Source: UBA12474 sp964549625
GTDB lineage: Bacteria; Babelota; Babeliae; Babelales; Babelaceae
Assembly: GCA_964549625.1 (NCBI GenBank)
Contig: CAZJVA010000012.1
Coordinates: forward strand, 1 to 18,315
Direction of reading: 5' to 3'
Length of the DNA: 18,315 bases
The notes below the pieces were generated by a model. It searched no databases, was not told where the DNA came from, and worked only from the letters and a program-made list of their open reading frames with translations. Shown in pieces: positions 7,939 to 15,254 of the stretch (positions are counted from its first letter, which is position 1; each line of letters begins with the position of its first letter). The position numbers and the translations under genes were made by a program.

Positions 7939-8112
7939 TTATTTAATTGCATCGCAACCTCTAAGGCATATTTCCCGCTGCCAATTATTCTGAAGCTTGT
8001 AGCATCCATCCTTGCACAAATCTTTTTTCCATGAAGCAGCAGTGCCTTGTAAGCCCAAACTACTCATCAATACCACAAGGACAAAACTAGATGTAAACTT
8101 TTTCAACTTCAT
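7939..8112 (-). CDS. Small secreted four-cysteine peptide (57 aa), twin CX3C
   Basis: A short gene is visible on the minus strand: ATG at 8112, TAA at 7939-7941, 57 codons. It has a signal peptide (MKLKKFTSS, then a hydrophobic core to about residue 26, ending GTAAS). The mature part of about 30 residues contains C33, C37, C49 and C53, spaced CX3C-X11-CX3C. AAAGGAG at 8119-8125 stands 6 nt upstream and overlaps the stop codon of the preceding gene, strong support for translation. Twin CX3C spacing is known from disulfide-linked helical hairpins such as alpha-hairpinins and small Tim proteins; any relation here is only by pattern. A toxin, effector, inhibitor or structural partner role would all be possible. 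No family was recognised. Confidence 0.75.
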   Translation of the reverse strand: MKLKKFTSSFVLVVLMSSLGLQGTAASWKKDLCKDGCYKLQNNWQREICLRGCDAIK

Positions 8113-8124
8113 TGCCAGCTCCTT

Positions 8125-9351
8125 TTACGCCGGAAGCAGTTCGAAATAAAAGTCGTGCAAAAAGTACTTAGAGCTATTCAGCCACCAATCAATTTTCACC
8201 TTCAAACCTGGGGCAATATGATACGTTGCCGCGCCATTGTGGCCACCAACGTAAGCCCGCACATTTTCTGGAGCATCAGGAGAAGTAACATTAACCCACA
8301 ACAGGTCGCCATCAAATCCAGTATGTAAAGTACAAAGCTCGATACCCAATGCGTTATACACCACAAACGCACTTTGGTCTTTAACAAAGACAACGCGCAT
8401 CTGAGCACCAGCAAATATTGATTCTCGGGAGTTTAGCTCAAGCAAGTCTCCCCCTGGCGTCTTCAGCATAACGGCTTCAGGAAGGCTGTTTTTAACTAAG
8501 ACCGCAGCCGCGCCTGTCACCAACTTAGGTACCTCTTGCGCACGCCGCCATCCCTCATGTAGTGCTCGATTAATCAACATTTGTGAGCTATCCCAGAACT
8601 TCTGGAGCTCTTGAGGAGCGCGTTCGGCGCCTTCTTCGACAATGACACCGGCCTGTTTTACCTGCTCACCAACAAACTGTATCGACTTGCCGGCTGCCTT
8701 GACTACTGTCTGGCCACCCTCACTTACAGCACTTCCTACAAACTCGGCTCCACTGCGAACAGCATGCAACCCACCTTGAAGTGCGGAAGCCACCGCGCCT
8801 GCAAATGCATTTGAGGCAAGAATCGCCGCATCAGTTACAGGACGGGTTGTCTCGATTACAAATTCAGCACCACTCCTTGCACCTTCGTAAAAGACTCGTG
8901 TACCTTCAGCAATAACCTCACTGATCTTTGTTGCACTATCCACAACAATCGTAGAAACCGCCTCAACTCCTTTTTTTGCAACATCAGCGGCCGTCTTGGC
9001 CCCTTCAACGACTACATCAGTAACAGGTTTAGTGGCTTGATAGACAACCTCAACACCTTTTGCTGTTACATCGCCAACAACCGCAGCTCCGCGGGCTGCC
9101 GCGTCGCGAGCCGCCTCCGCTCCAGCAGCTACGCCCTCGGCAGCTCCTTCAAAACCCTTGCGAGCCGTTTCCAATCCAGACGCGATATCCGTAGAAACAG
9201 CTTCGCCCCCCTTTACTACCGTTTCATGAGCAAGTTCAGCACCTTTTTTAATCTGTTCACCCAAAAAATCCAGCGTAGCGCCACTGTAGATAAGCCCGCC
9301 ATAAAGCAAGCTTAGGCCTACACCTAGCATTATTCCTATGCGCCTGTTCAT
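8125..9351 (-). CDS. Secreted 11-residue amphipathic-repeat protein with C-terminal WW/HD domain
   Basis: The 408-aa product has a signal peptide (1-24, ending YSGA), then about 220 residues of Ala/Gly/Val/Glu/Lys-rich helix in an 11-residue periodicity (KGVEVV..., EGAKTAADVAKKGVEAVS). This resembles apolipoprotein, LEA and synuclein repeats, which fold as amphipathic helices on lipid surfaces. A PVTD-containing segment recurs about 62 residues apart (around 109 and 171). From about 285 the sequence turns beta-like and ends IDWWLN...FLHDFYFE (388-404), matching the end of the 182-aa protein in the same operon. The start was set at 9351, since AAAAGGAG ends 7 nt upstream; a GTG at 9372 lies upstream of that site. 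A small cysteine peptide gene follows after 12 nt. Lipid or membrane binding is inferred from helix periodicity alone. Confidence 0.8.
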   Translation of the reverse strand: MNRRIGIMLGVGLSLLYGGLIYSGATLDFLGEQIKKGAELAHETVVKGGEAVSTDIASGLETARKGFEGAAEGVAAGAEAARDAAARGAAVVGDVTAKGVEVVYQATKPVTDVVVEGAKTAADVAKKGVEAVSTIVVDSATKISEVIAEGTRVFYEGARSGAEFVIETTRPVTDAAILASNAFAGAVASALQGGLHAVRSGAEFVGSAVSEGGQTVVKAAGKSIQFVGEQVKQAGVIVEEGAERAPQELQKFWDSSQMLINRALHEGWRRAQEVPKLVTGAAAVLVKNSLPEAVMLKTPGGDLLELNSRESIFAGAQMRVVFVKDQSAFVVYNALGIELCTLHTGFDGDLLWVNVTSPDAPENVRAYVGGHNGAATYHIAPGLKVKIDWWLNSSKYFLHDFYFELLPA

Positions 9352-9390
9352 AATTATTCTCCTTTTTACCACCAGACTTATTTTTATTTC

Positions 9391-9420
9391 AAAATATCAA
9401 ATATTTGTTTTTACAATCAA
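9391..9420 (-). promoter_or_regulatory. Candidate promoter for the minus-strand secreted operon
   Basis: On the minus strand, TTGATT (9415-9420) and TATTTT (9391-9396) are separated by 18 bp, about 40 bp before the start of the 11-mer repeat gene. Both boxes are imperfect and lie in A/T-rich DNA, so this is only a plausible site. If real, it would drive the four genes from 9351 to 6708 separately from the upstream 120-aa gene. Confidence 0.3.
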
Positions 9421-9468
9421 CAATTTTCTCATAGCGCATGTAGGCAAAAATCCAAAACGACTGAAAAA

Positions 9469-9831
9469 TTAAAAACGCGCTCCTCCCTGTTGTTTTGCCT
9501 TTAACCATTCCTGGTGTGGTACCTCTTTTGGAGTAAAAAATTTCTTTGCATCAGCTTCTGCTTGATCAACTTTTTCTGCTGTCGGAATTACAACTTTATG
9601 CAAGACATCCCGTGCCGCATCTTCACCAGCTTTGCCAACCTTCTCGGCAATCTTTCCTGCTTCTTTTTTAGCATCTTCTACGCCTTTAGTAATAGCGTCA
9701 CCTGCTTGTTGAACCGCTTTGGCTCCCTCATCAGCTTTTTGCTGCAAAAACTTGATAAAATCTGCCCCTTGCAAAGTCATCCCACCATACAGAGAAACGC
9801 AAATTATCAAAAACAAATTATTATACTTCAT
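9469..9831 (-). CDS. Small secreted helical-repeat protein (120 aa)
   Basis: The 120-aa product has a signal peptide (1-23, ending LQGA) and a mature part that is almost wholly charged amphipathic helix, rich in Ala, Lys, Glu and Gly, with 11-residue spacing (for example AGDAITKGVED, AKKEAGKIAEK). The segment SLYGGMTLQGADFIKFL near the signal cleavage site parallels SLLYGG...SGATLDFL in the 408-aa protein 117 nt downstream, so the two are likely paralogues. This one lacks the C-terminal beta domain and ends in a short basic tail. AGAGGAG (9838-9844, minus strand) lies 6 nt before the ATG. No known family was recognised. Confidence 0.75.
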   Translation of the reverse strand: MKYNNLFLIICVSLYGGMTLQGADFIKFLQQKADEGAKAVQQAGDAITKGVEDAKKEAGKIAEKVGKAGEDAARDVLHKVVIPTAEKVDQAEADAKKFFTPKEVPHQEWLKAKQQGGARF

Positions 9832-9866
9832 AAAAAACTCCTCTCATTTCAGTGATTTAATTTTAA

Positions 9867-9894
9867 TATGTATTATTTTGCCTAGCTTTCTCAA
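9867..9894 (-). promoter_or_regulatory. Candidate promoter for the 120-aa secreted protein gene
   Basis: On the minus strand TTGAGA (9889-9894) and TACATA (9867-9872) are separated by 16 bp, with the ATG about 35 bp downstream at 9831. The fit is moderate. The divergent recombinase gene shares this 166-bp intergenic region. Confidence 0.35.
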
Positions 9895-9949
9895 TATTTC
9901 ACAACAGCTATTAAGCTCGGTTATTTTAATTTTCCCCTTGGTACCTTTC

Positions 9950-9990
9950 TATAATTAGGATGCACATGGTATATTCAGAATAAAAAGGAG
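9950..9990 (+). promoter_or_regulatory. Promoter -10 and ribosome binding site of the recombinase gene
   Basis: A consensus -10 TATAAT is at 9950-9955, but no good -35 is visible. A second possibility is the extended -10 TGGTATATT at 9967-9975, which would start the transcript almost at the Shine-Dalgarno. AAAGGAG at 9984-9990 is 7 nt before the ATG at 9998 and fixes the start. Confidence 0.45.
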
Positions 9991-9997
9991 AAGCACA

Positions 9998-10966
9998 ATG
10001 AGTATTACCCCATCAAATGAGCATATGCTCATAGAAAATTCATGGCTGGAGACTTTTTATAAAAAGATCGACCAGTTTCTTGCGCAACAAGACGTTGCAC
10101 CATCGTCACGAACCACATATCGCAGCTCTTTGCGTCAATTTTTTAGTTGGCTGGATACACAAGAACAAAAAAGCAATCCAACACGAGAGACCATTATCTG
10201 CTATAAAGCATGGCTCGATAGCAAAAACCTTCGCACCTTTACAAAAGCTGGCTACCTGGTTGCAATACGGCGCTTCTTTGAATGGACCGAAAGCACCAAG
10301 CAGTACCCTAACATCGCAAAAGGGGTTAAGAGCGCGCGGCGACCAACTAAGTCACACCAAAAAGATGCACTTACTATTGCACAAATAGGCCGCTGCTTAG
10401 AAAGTATTCCACGTAAATCGTTAGAAGACTTGCGTGACTACGCACTCATCAATCTCTTAATTCGAACCGGTGCTCGTTTAATAGAAATACGCCGTGCCTC
10501 ACTCGAGGACCTCGAAACACAAGAACAGGGCTCAACTATTTTATGGATTAGAGGCAAGGGCCGAGAAGGAAAAGATGATTTTGTTGTTCTCACGGAAGAT
10601 GCGTTAAAGCCACTAGGCGAATATCTTCAAAAACGTGCTCCTAAGTCCATGAGTGAGCCGCTTTTTACCTCTGTTAGCGACCGAAATTTTGGCAAAAGAT
10701 TAACGGTTTGCTCGCTCTCGCGCCTTATTAAAAAACGCTTCCGTTCGGCCGGTATTGAAAGCCGCCGTCTAACCGCCCATAGCTTGCGTCATACATTTGG
10801 TGTTATGGCTATTAAAGCTGGTGCATCGCTTTATGAGGTTCAACTTGCAATGAGACACGTCTCCCCAACAACAACCGAAGTCTACTTGGGCGATATTGAA
10901 CGCCAAAAACGCATGGAAGCTGGACCAGAAAATCTAATTAGTAAGCTTTTAAACAATCTTAGCTAA
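9998..10966 (+). CDS. Tyrosine recombinase, XerC/XerD-like
   Basis: The 322-aa product has an N-terminal SAM-like DNA-binding domain (about 15-110) and a C-terminal catalytic domain. All catalytic residues are visible: R160 (TGAR), K187 (GKG), H261-x-x-R264 in HSLRHTFG, H287 (MRHVSPTTTE) and the nucleophile Y296 (VYLG). Length and motifs fit Xer-type recombinases, which resolve chromosome dimers at dif sites, and also small integrases of mobile elements. No dif-like or attachment site was found in this window. The gene diverges from the secreted-protein cluster with 166 bp between start codons, and the P-type ATPase follows on the same strand after 65 bp. Whether it is the housekeeping Xer or an integrase cannot be decided from the window. 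Confidence 0.88.
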   Translation: MSITPSNEHMLIENSWLETFYKKIDQFLAQQDVAPSSRTTYRSSLRQFFSWLDTQEQKSNPTRETIICYKAWLDSKNLRTFTKAGYLVAIRRFFEWTESTKQYPNIAKGVKSARRPTKSHQKDALTIAQIGRCLESIPRKSLEDLRDYALINLLIRTGARLIEIRRASLEDLETQEQGSTILWIRGKGREGKDDFVVLTEDALKPLGEYLQKRAPKSMSEPLFTSVSDRNFGKRLTVCSLSRLIKKRFRSAGIESRRLTAHSLRHTFGVMAIKAGASLYEVQLAMRHVSPTTTEVYLGDIERQKRMEAGPENLISKLLNNLS

Positions 10967-11031
10967 CTTGCAATACTCAAACTAGATTTGATAGATTCAT
11001 GCCTATAAAAACTAATTCACGAGGAGCCCTA

Positions 11032-13683
11032 ATGGAATGGTACAAAAAACCAATATCCCAGGTACTGCAACAGTTCAACGTGCAAGAAAAAAAAGGACTC
11101 TCTGAACAACAAGCGGCAAGTCTTTTAGAAAAATTCGGTCCCAATGCTATCATTACCTCTGCACCGCCATCATTTTTCTTAATATTTGCCAGGCAGTTTA
11201 AAAATATCTTTTTAATGATCCTACTTGTTGCAGGTTTAATTAAATTATTAATACAAGAATACACCGATGCTACTCTTATTTTTGGCATTACGCTAGTAAG
11301 CGCACTAATTGGGACAATACAAGAGCTTCGCGCCCAAAAAATGACCCAAGCTATTAAGCAATTACTCCCCAAAAATTCTCTTGTTCTACGTGATGGAAAA
11401 CAAAAAGCAATTCCCAGCCATACCATTGTTCCGGGAGACGTAGTCATACTTGTTGATGGCAGTTTTATTCCGGCCGATGGCATTATTCTTTCTGATTATG
11501 GCCTTCAAGTAAACGAATCACTTTTAACTGGAGAATCCCTACCGGTTAAAAAAGAGACCCAGCCAGACGGCTTACAGCAAAATGCTGACCTATTTAATCG
11601 AACAAATATGGTTTATAGTGGATCGCTAGTTTCAGCGGGAACTGCTCATATTCTTGTTACAGCAACGGGGATGCAAACAGCTATAGGCACAATGGCAAAA
11701 AACATACAACATACCAAGCAGCGCCCCTCTCTCTTGCAAAACGATTTAGAGCTGTTATCAAAAAAGTTTTTGGTTATATTGATAATCGCACTCTGCTTAC
11801 TCTTGCTGATAGGATATGTGCAGGGCCATCCGTTTAAAGACCTTGTTTTTGCGCTTATATCCCTGCTCGTTTCCGTCGTACCAGAAGGGTTACCCCTCGT
11901 GTTTGCAATTATGCTTGCACAAGCAGCATACCGCCTTGCCCTGGAGCATCGAGTTCTGGTAAAAAATCCACGGTCTACGGAAGTATTAGGAGAAATAAGT
12001 GTCCTTATTATGGACAAAACAGGAACCCTAACTAAAAACCAGCCCAGCGTTGTTTCTTGTATTACTGCAACAAACAAACTAGCATGGGAAAAAAACTGTT
12101 ATATGGATAGCGAGACCAAAAGCTGCTATGCCCAAGAAGTAGCCCAAGACGAAAATAACAATCTCTGGTTAATCGGACTAGCCGGATCTCTATTGAATGA
12201 ATCAGAAGAAATAGAAGAAAATGGTATCATACACCAGAAAGGCGAACCTTTACTTATCGCCTTTGGAAAATTTTCTGAACAGCTGGGCTTCTCAAAAGAA
12301 AAAACGCACGAAAATCATCCAAAACTACACGAGATCCCCTTTTCATCAGAAACAAGGCTGCGTTATACCTCGTATCAACTCGATTCTAAAAGAGTACTCT
12401 ACCTTTTGTCTGGAGCCCCAGAAGAGGTTTTACAGACGGTAGAAAAAAATGGAAAAACATATCAGGGTTCATTTGAAGAAATGCTCATGTACGGACAACG
12501 AACCATTGCATTTGGTTATGCCGTAAAAAACCAAGAGATCAAGGAGCTAGAAAAAATATCATTCGATTTTTTAGGACTTTTAGGAATCGAAGACCAAGTG
12601 CGACCCGAAGCTGCTGCTGTTGTTAAAGAGATACAAGACTTGGATGTAGAGATTTATATCGCCACAGGAGACCATCCTGCAACAACATGTTCAATTGCAA
12701 AGCAGATCGGCAATCCATGCCAACCCAACGAATACAAAGGCTCCTCTCTTACGATTCCTCAAAAGATTAAACAACATTTTACTATTTTCTCTAGGATCAC
12801 ACCCCAAGAAAAACTAGTCATAGTCGACGAACTTCACGATTCGAAAAACGAAATTATTGGTATGATCGGCGATGGGGTTAACGATGTCCCCGCACTTCAT
12901 GCCGCTAATGTGGGAATTTCATTTGGATCTTCTGGCACAGATACTGCACGAGAGGCTTCAGATATTTTATTAATGAATGACTCGATAGAAGCATTAGTTC
13001 CTAGCATACTCGCTGGGCGCAATATTAAAGATGCGGTTCAGCGCGTTGTTTACTTTGTTCTTACAACAGCCACCTCCGAAATATGTATCATCCTTTTTGG
13101 GCTATCCTTAGGAATGCCTAATCCATTATTGGCCAATCAAATTCTTTGGCTGCACATCATAACTGATGGTTTTTTGGTTGTCGCAATAAGTATGGAACCT
13201 ATCAACAGGGTATTTTTACAAAAAAGGCAGAAAGACCCCTCACTTTTTGCGCAAATAAAATATATAAAAATAATTACCTTTGGGATCCTTATTTCATTTT
13301 TATCAATCGCAACATTTGCATGGGCACTTGATACCACGCTTATCTATGCACGAACTATGGTGTTTACCACACTGACACTATTTCAATGGGCCGTTGCATG
13401 GTCATTTCGTAGTTTGCATATAAGCCCCTACAAGTTAGGATATTTTAGAAATAGGTGGCTTCTTGCCATGACTGGAGCCGTTCTACTAGCCCATCTCGTT
13501 GCCCTTTATATTCCGCTCTTCCAAGTTTTATTACACTTTGTCCCGCTACGTTTGGTCGACTGGGTAATCTGTGCAATTCCACCGCTGCTATTATTTGCCA
13601 TAACCCAAGCAAAAAATTGGTTTATTATTAGTGATAGTACCGCAACTAACCAAGAACTCTCAAAAGAAGAGGTCACATTGTAA
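11032..13683 (+). CDS. P-type cation-transporting ATPase (P2-like)
   Basis: The 883-aa product is a complete P-type ATPase that couples ATP hydrolysis to cation movement across the membrane. In order: N-terminal cation-ATPase segment (about 1-60), actuator motif TGES at 166-169, M4 ion-site motif PEGLP at 284-288, phosphorylation site DKTGTLT with D328, TGDHPAT in the P domain, GDGVND at 613-618, and C-terminal membrane helices. M4 keeps the acidic residue of Ca2+-ATPases and M6 keeps TDG, but the usual M6 asparagine before it is histidine (LHIITDG), so the ion is uncertain. The start at 11032 is preferred since GAGGAG (11021-11026) precedes it by 5 nt; an upstream ATG at 10999 has no clear site. 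No terminator separates it from the recombinase gene. Confidence 0.92.
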   Translation: MEWYKKPISQVLQQFNVQEKKGLSEQQAASLLEKFGPNAIITSAPPSFFLIFARQFKNIFLMILLVAGLIKLLIQEYTDATLIFGITLVSALIGTIQELRAQKMTQAIKQLLPKNSLVLRDGKQKAIPSHTIVPGDVVILVDGSFIPADGIILSDYGLQVNESLLTGESLPVKKETQPDGLQQNADLFNRTNMVYSGSLVSAGTAHILVTATGMQTAIGTMAKNIQHTKQRPSLLQNDLELLSKKFLVILIIALCLLLLIGYVQGHPFKDLVFALISLLVSVVPEGLPLVFAIMLAQAAYRLALEHRVLVKNPRSTEVLGEISVLIMDKTGTLTKNQPSVVSCITATNKLAWEKNCYMDSETKSCYAQEVAQDENNNLWLIGLAGSLLNESEEIEENGIIHQKGEPLLIAFGKFSEQLGFSKEKTHENHPKLHEIPFSSETRLRYTSYQLDSKRVLYLLSGAPEEVLQTVEKNGKTYQGSFEEMLMYGQRTIAFGYAVKNQEIKELEKISFDFLGLLGIEDQVRPEAAAVVKEIQDLDVEIYIATGDHPATTCSIAKQIGNPCQPNEYKGSSLTIPQKIKQHFTIFSRITPQEKLVIVDELHDSKNEIIGMIGDGVNDVPALHAANVGISFGSSGTDTAREASDILLMNDSIEALVPSILAGRNIKDAVQRVVYFVLTTATSEICIILFGLSLGMPNPLLANQILWLHIITDGFLVVAISMEPINRVFLQKRQKDPSLFAQIKYIKIITFGILISFLSIATFAWALDTTLIYARTMVFTTLTLFQWAVAWSFRSLHISPYKLGYFRNRWLLAMTGAVLLAHLVALYIPLFQVLLHFVPLRLVDWVICAIPPLLLFAITQAKNWFIISDSTATNQELSKEEVTL

Positions 13684-13711
13684 TTAGTGAGTCTTTAATT
13701 CGAATTTTTGC

Positions 13712-13736
13712 AGCACCAATATGATGCTTTGTTTTT
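13712..13736 (+). terminator. Weak terminator-like hairpin after the P-type ATPase
   Basis: AGCA (13712-13715) can pair with TGCT (13725-13728), followed by TTGTTTTT. The stem is short and interrupted, so the call is tentative. It lies 28 bp after the ATPase stop and before the proS promoter. Confidence 0.25.
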
Positions 13737-13760
13737 ACCAAAACAAATCTGAAGACCTCT

Positions 13761-13769
13761 GGTATACTA
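13761..13769 (+). promoter_or_regulatory. Extended -10 promoter for proS
   Basis: TGGTATACT gives an extended -10 (TGn plus TATACT at 13764-13769), about 50 bp before the proS ATG. No recognisable -35 stands at normal spacing, which is usual for extended -10 promoters. The transcript may continue into dnaN and recF. Confidence 0.5.
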
Positions 13770-13817
13770 AAGATATCTGTAAACAAATCATTTCCGTGCC
13801 ATCTTAATAGGAACTAT

Positions 13818-15236
13818 ATGAAGGGTCTTCCAAATATTACCACTGACTTTGCTGAATGGTACCAAGCAGTTGTTTATCAAGCAGAACTTGCTGACCAAGC
13901 TCCTGTACGAGGATGTATGGTTATACGTCCATATGGATATGCACTATGGGAAGAGATCCAAGGATACCTTGATCAAAAATTTAAAGAAACCGGTCACCAA
14001 AACGCCGCCTTTCCTCTATTAATACCTCTCTCCTTCTTACAAAAAGAAGCAGATCACGTCGAAGGCTTTGCTCCAGAAGTTGCCGTAGTAACCCACGCAG
14101 GAGGCAAAAAACTTGAAGAACCGCTCGTTGTACGCCCAACGTCGGAAACAATAATTCATCATATGTATGCCCGCTGGCTACGCTCATGGCGCGATCTACC
14201 AATCAAGCTTAACCAATGGTGCAGCGTAGTGCGCTGGGAGATGCGCCCACGGCCATTTATCCGTACAACAGAATTTTGGTGGCAAGAAGGCCATACTGCA
14301 CATGAAACCGAACAAGAGGCTCGAGCAGAAGCCGAAATGATGCACAAACTCTACTATGAGTTTGTGCAAAATATTCTGGCTATTCCTGCAACTGCCGGCA
14401 TTAAGCCTGAACACGAAAAGTTTGCTGGTGCTGATGCGACCTATACCATTGAATCTATGATGCAAGATGGCAAAGCGGTTCAGATGTGTACATCACACCG
14501 CATATCCCAGGGATTTGCCAAAGCATTTGATATGAAGTTTCAAGACCGAACAGGCAACCTAGCCTATCCATACCTAACAAGCTGGGGATGCACAACACGC
14601 CTTATTGGAGCCATGATTATGACTCATGGAGACCAAAAGGGGTTAGTATTACCGCCCGCGATTGCTCCAATACAAGTGGTCATTGTACCAATCGTAAAAG
14701 CAGACAACAGGGAGATGGTTGAAGCCTATGCGCAAAACATTGCCCAACAGCTTATTGGTGCCAAAATTCGTGTAAAGCTTGATACGCGAGATGAGATGAC
14801 CCCAGGTGCCAAGTTTTATGAATGGGAACTCAAAGGTGTCCCGCTACGTATTGAGATTGGTCCCCGTGATGTTGCTGCAGGACACGTTGTAACCGTGGAA
14901 CGGCATACTGGCAAAAAAGAAAACCTCTCAATCGAAAACTGTGCCACTATTACCGACCATCTAGAACGGATCCAAAAAGAATTATTTGCTAACGCACAAC
15001 GGCGCCAAGAAGCGCAATGGCAAATTACTGATGAGCCACTGTCAGTCTTTGGACCGCAACTAAAAGAAAAAAATGGATTTTACCAAGTTGGTTGGAATGG
15101 TTCTTTAGAAGCTGTTGAGGCGCTTAAAGAGTATCAAGGAACAATTCGCTGCATTTTGCCAAGTAACAACGCAAAAACTTGTTTCTTTTCTGGCCAAGAA
15201 AGCAAGTACGATATTTTAATAGCCAAATCATACTAA
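13818..15236 (+). CDS. proS: Prolyl-tRNA synthetase, archaeal/eukaryotic-type (ProS type 3)
   Basis: This enzyme charges tRNA-Pro with proline in the cytoplasm. The 472-aa length and layout match the short ProRS type that lacks the large editing insertion of the typical bacterial form. Class II motif 1 is near 32-47 (GCMVIRPYGYALWEEI), motif 2 is at about 137-160 (VVRWEMRPRPFIRTTEFWW), and motif 3 is SWGCTTRLIGAM at 255-266 with R261. An anticodon-binding domain follows (about 285-385), then the ProRS C-terminal domain ending IAKSY. That C-terminal part has only two cysteines (in TIRC and KTC), not a full zinc site. AGGA near 13809 precedes the ATG. dnaN follows after 18 nt, so the genes are probably co-transcribed. 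The identification is secure. Confidence 0.95.
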   Translation: MKGLPNITTDFAEWYQAVVYQAELADQAPVRGCMVIRPYGYALWEEIQGYLDQKFKETGHQNAAFPLLIPLSFLQKEADHVEGFAPEVAVVTHAGGKKLEEPLVVRPTSETIIHHMYARWLRSWRDLPIKLNQWCSVVRWEMRPRPFIRTTEFWWQEGHTAHETEQEARAEAEMMHKLYYEFVQNILAIPATAGIKPEHEKFAGADATYTIESMMQDGKAVQMCTSHRISQGFAKAFDMKFQDRTGNLAYPYLTSWGCTTRLIGAMIMTHGDQKGLVLPPAIAPIQVVIVPIVKADNREMVEAYAQNIAQQLIGAKIRVKLDTRDEMTPGAKFYEWELKGVPLRIEIGPRDVAAGHVVTVERHTGKKENLSIENCATITDHLERIQKELFANAQRRQEAQWQITDEPLSVFGPQLKEKNGFYQVGWNGSLEAVEALKEYQGTIRCILPSNNAKTCFFSGQESKYDILIAKSY

Positions 15237-15254
15237 AAATCAGGAACATCGATT

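Noticed and set aside
7911..8009. N-terminal extension of the 182-aa secreted protein
   Set aside because: It would overlap the four-cysteine peptide gene in another frame, and a GGAG site plus signal peptide mark the ATG at 7910.
8611..9315. Plus-strand open frames opposite the repeat protein
   Set aside because: They are antisense shadows of a repetitive GC-richer gene; there are no ribosome binding sites and their sequences look random.
8125..9351. True homology to alpha-synuclein
   Set aside because: Only the 11-residue amphipathic pattern and composition match; no alignable unique sequence is visible.
9352..9372. GTG start for the 408-aa repeat protein
   Set aside because: The Shine-Dalgarno lies between that GTG and the ATG at 9351, so the ATG is the real start.
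10999..11031. Upstream ATG for the P-type ATPase
   Set aside because: No ribosome binding site precedes it, whereas GAGGAG directly precedes the ATG at 11032.
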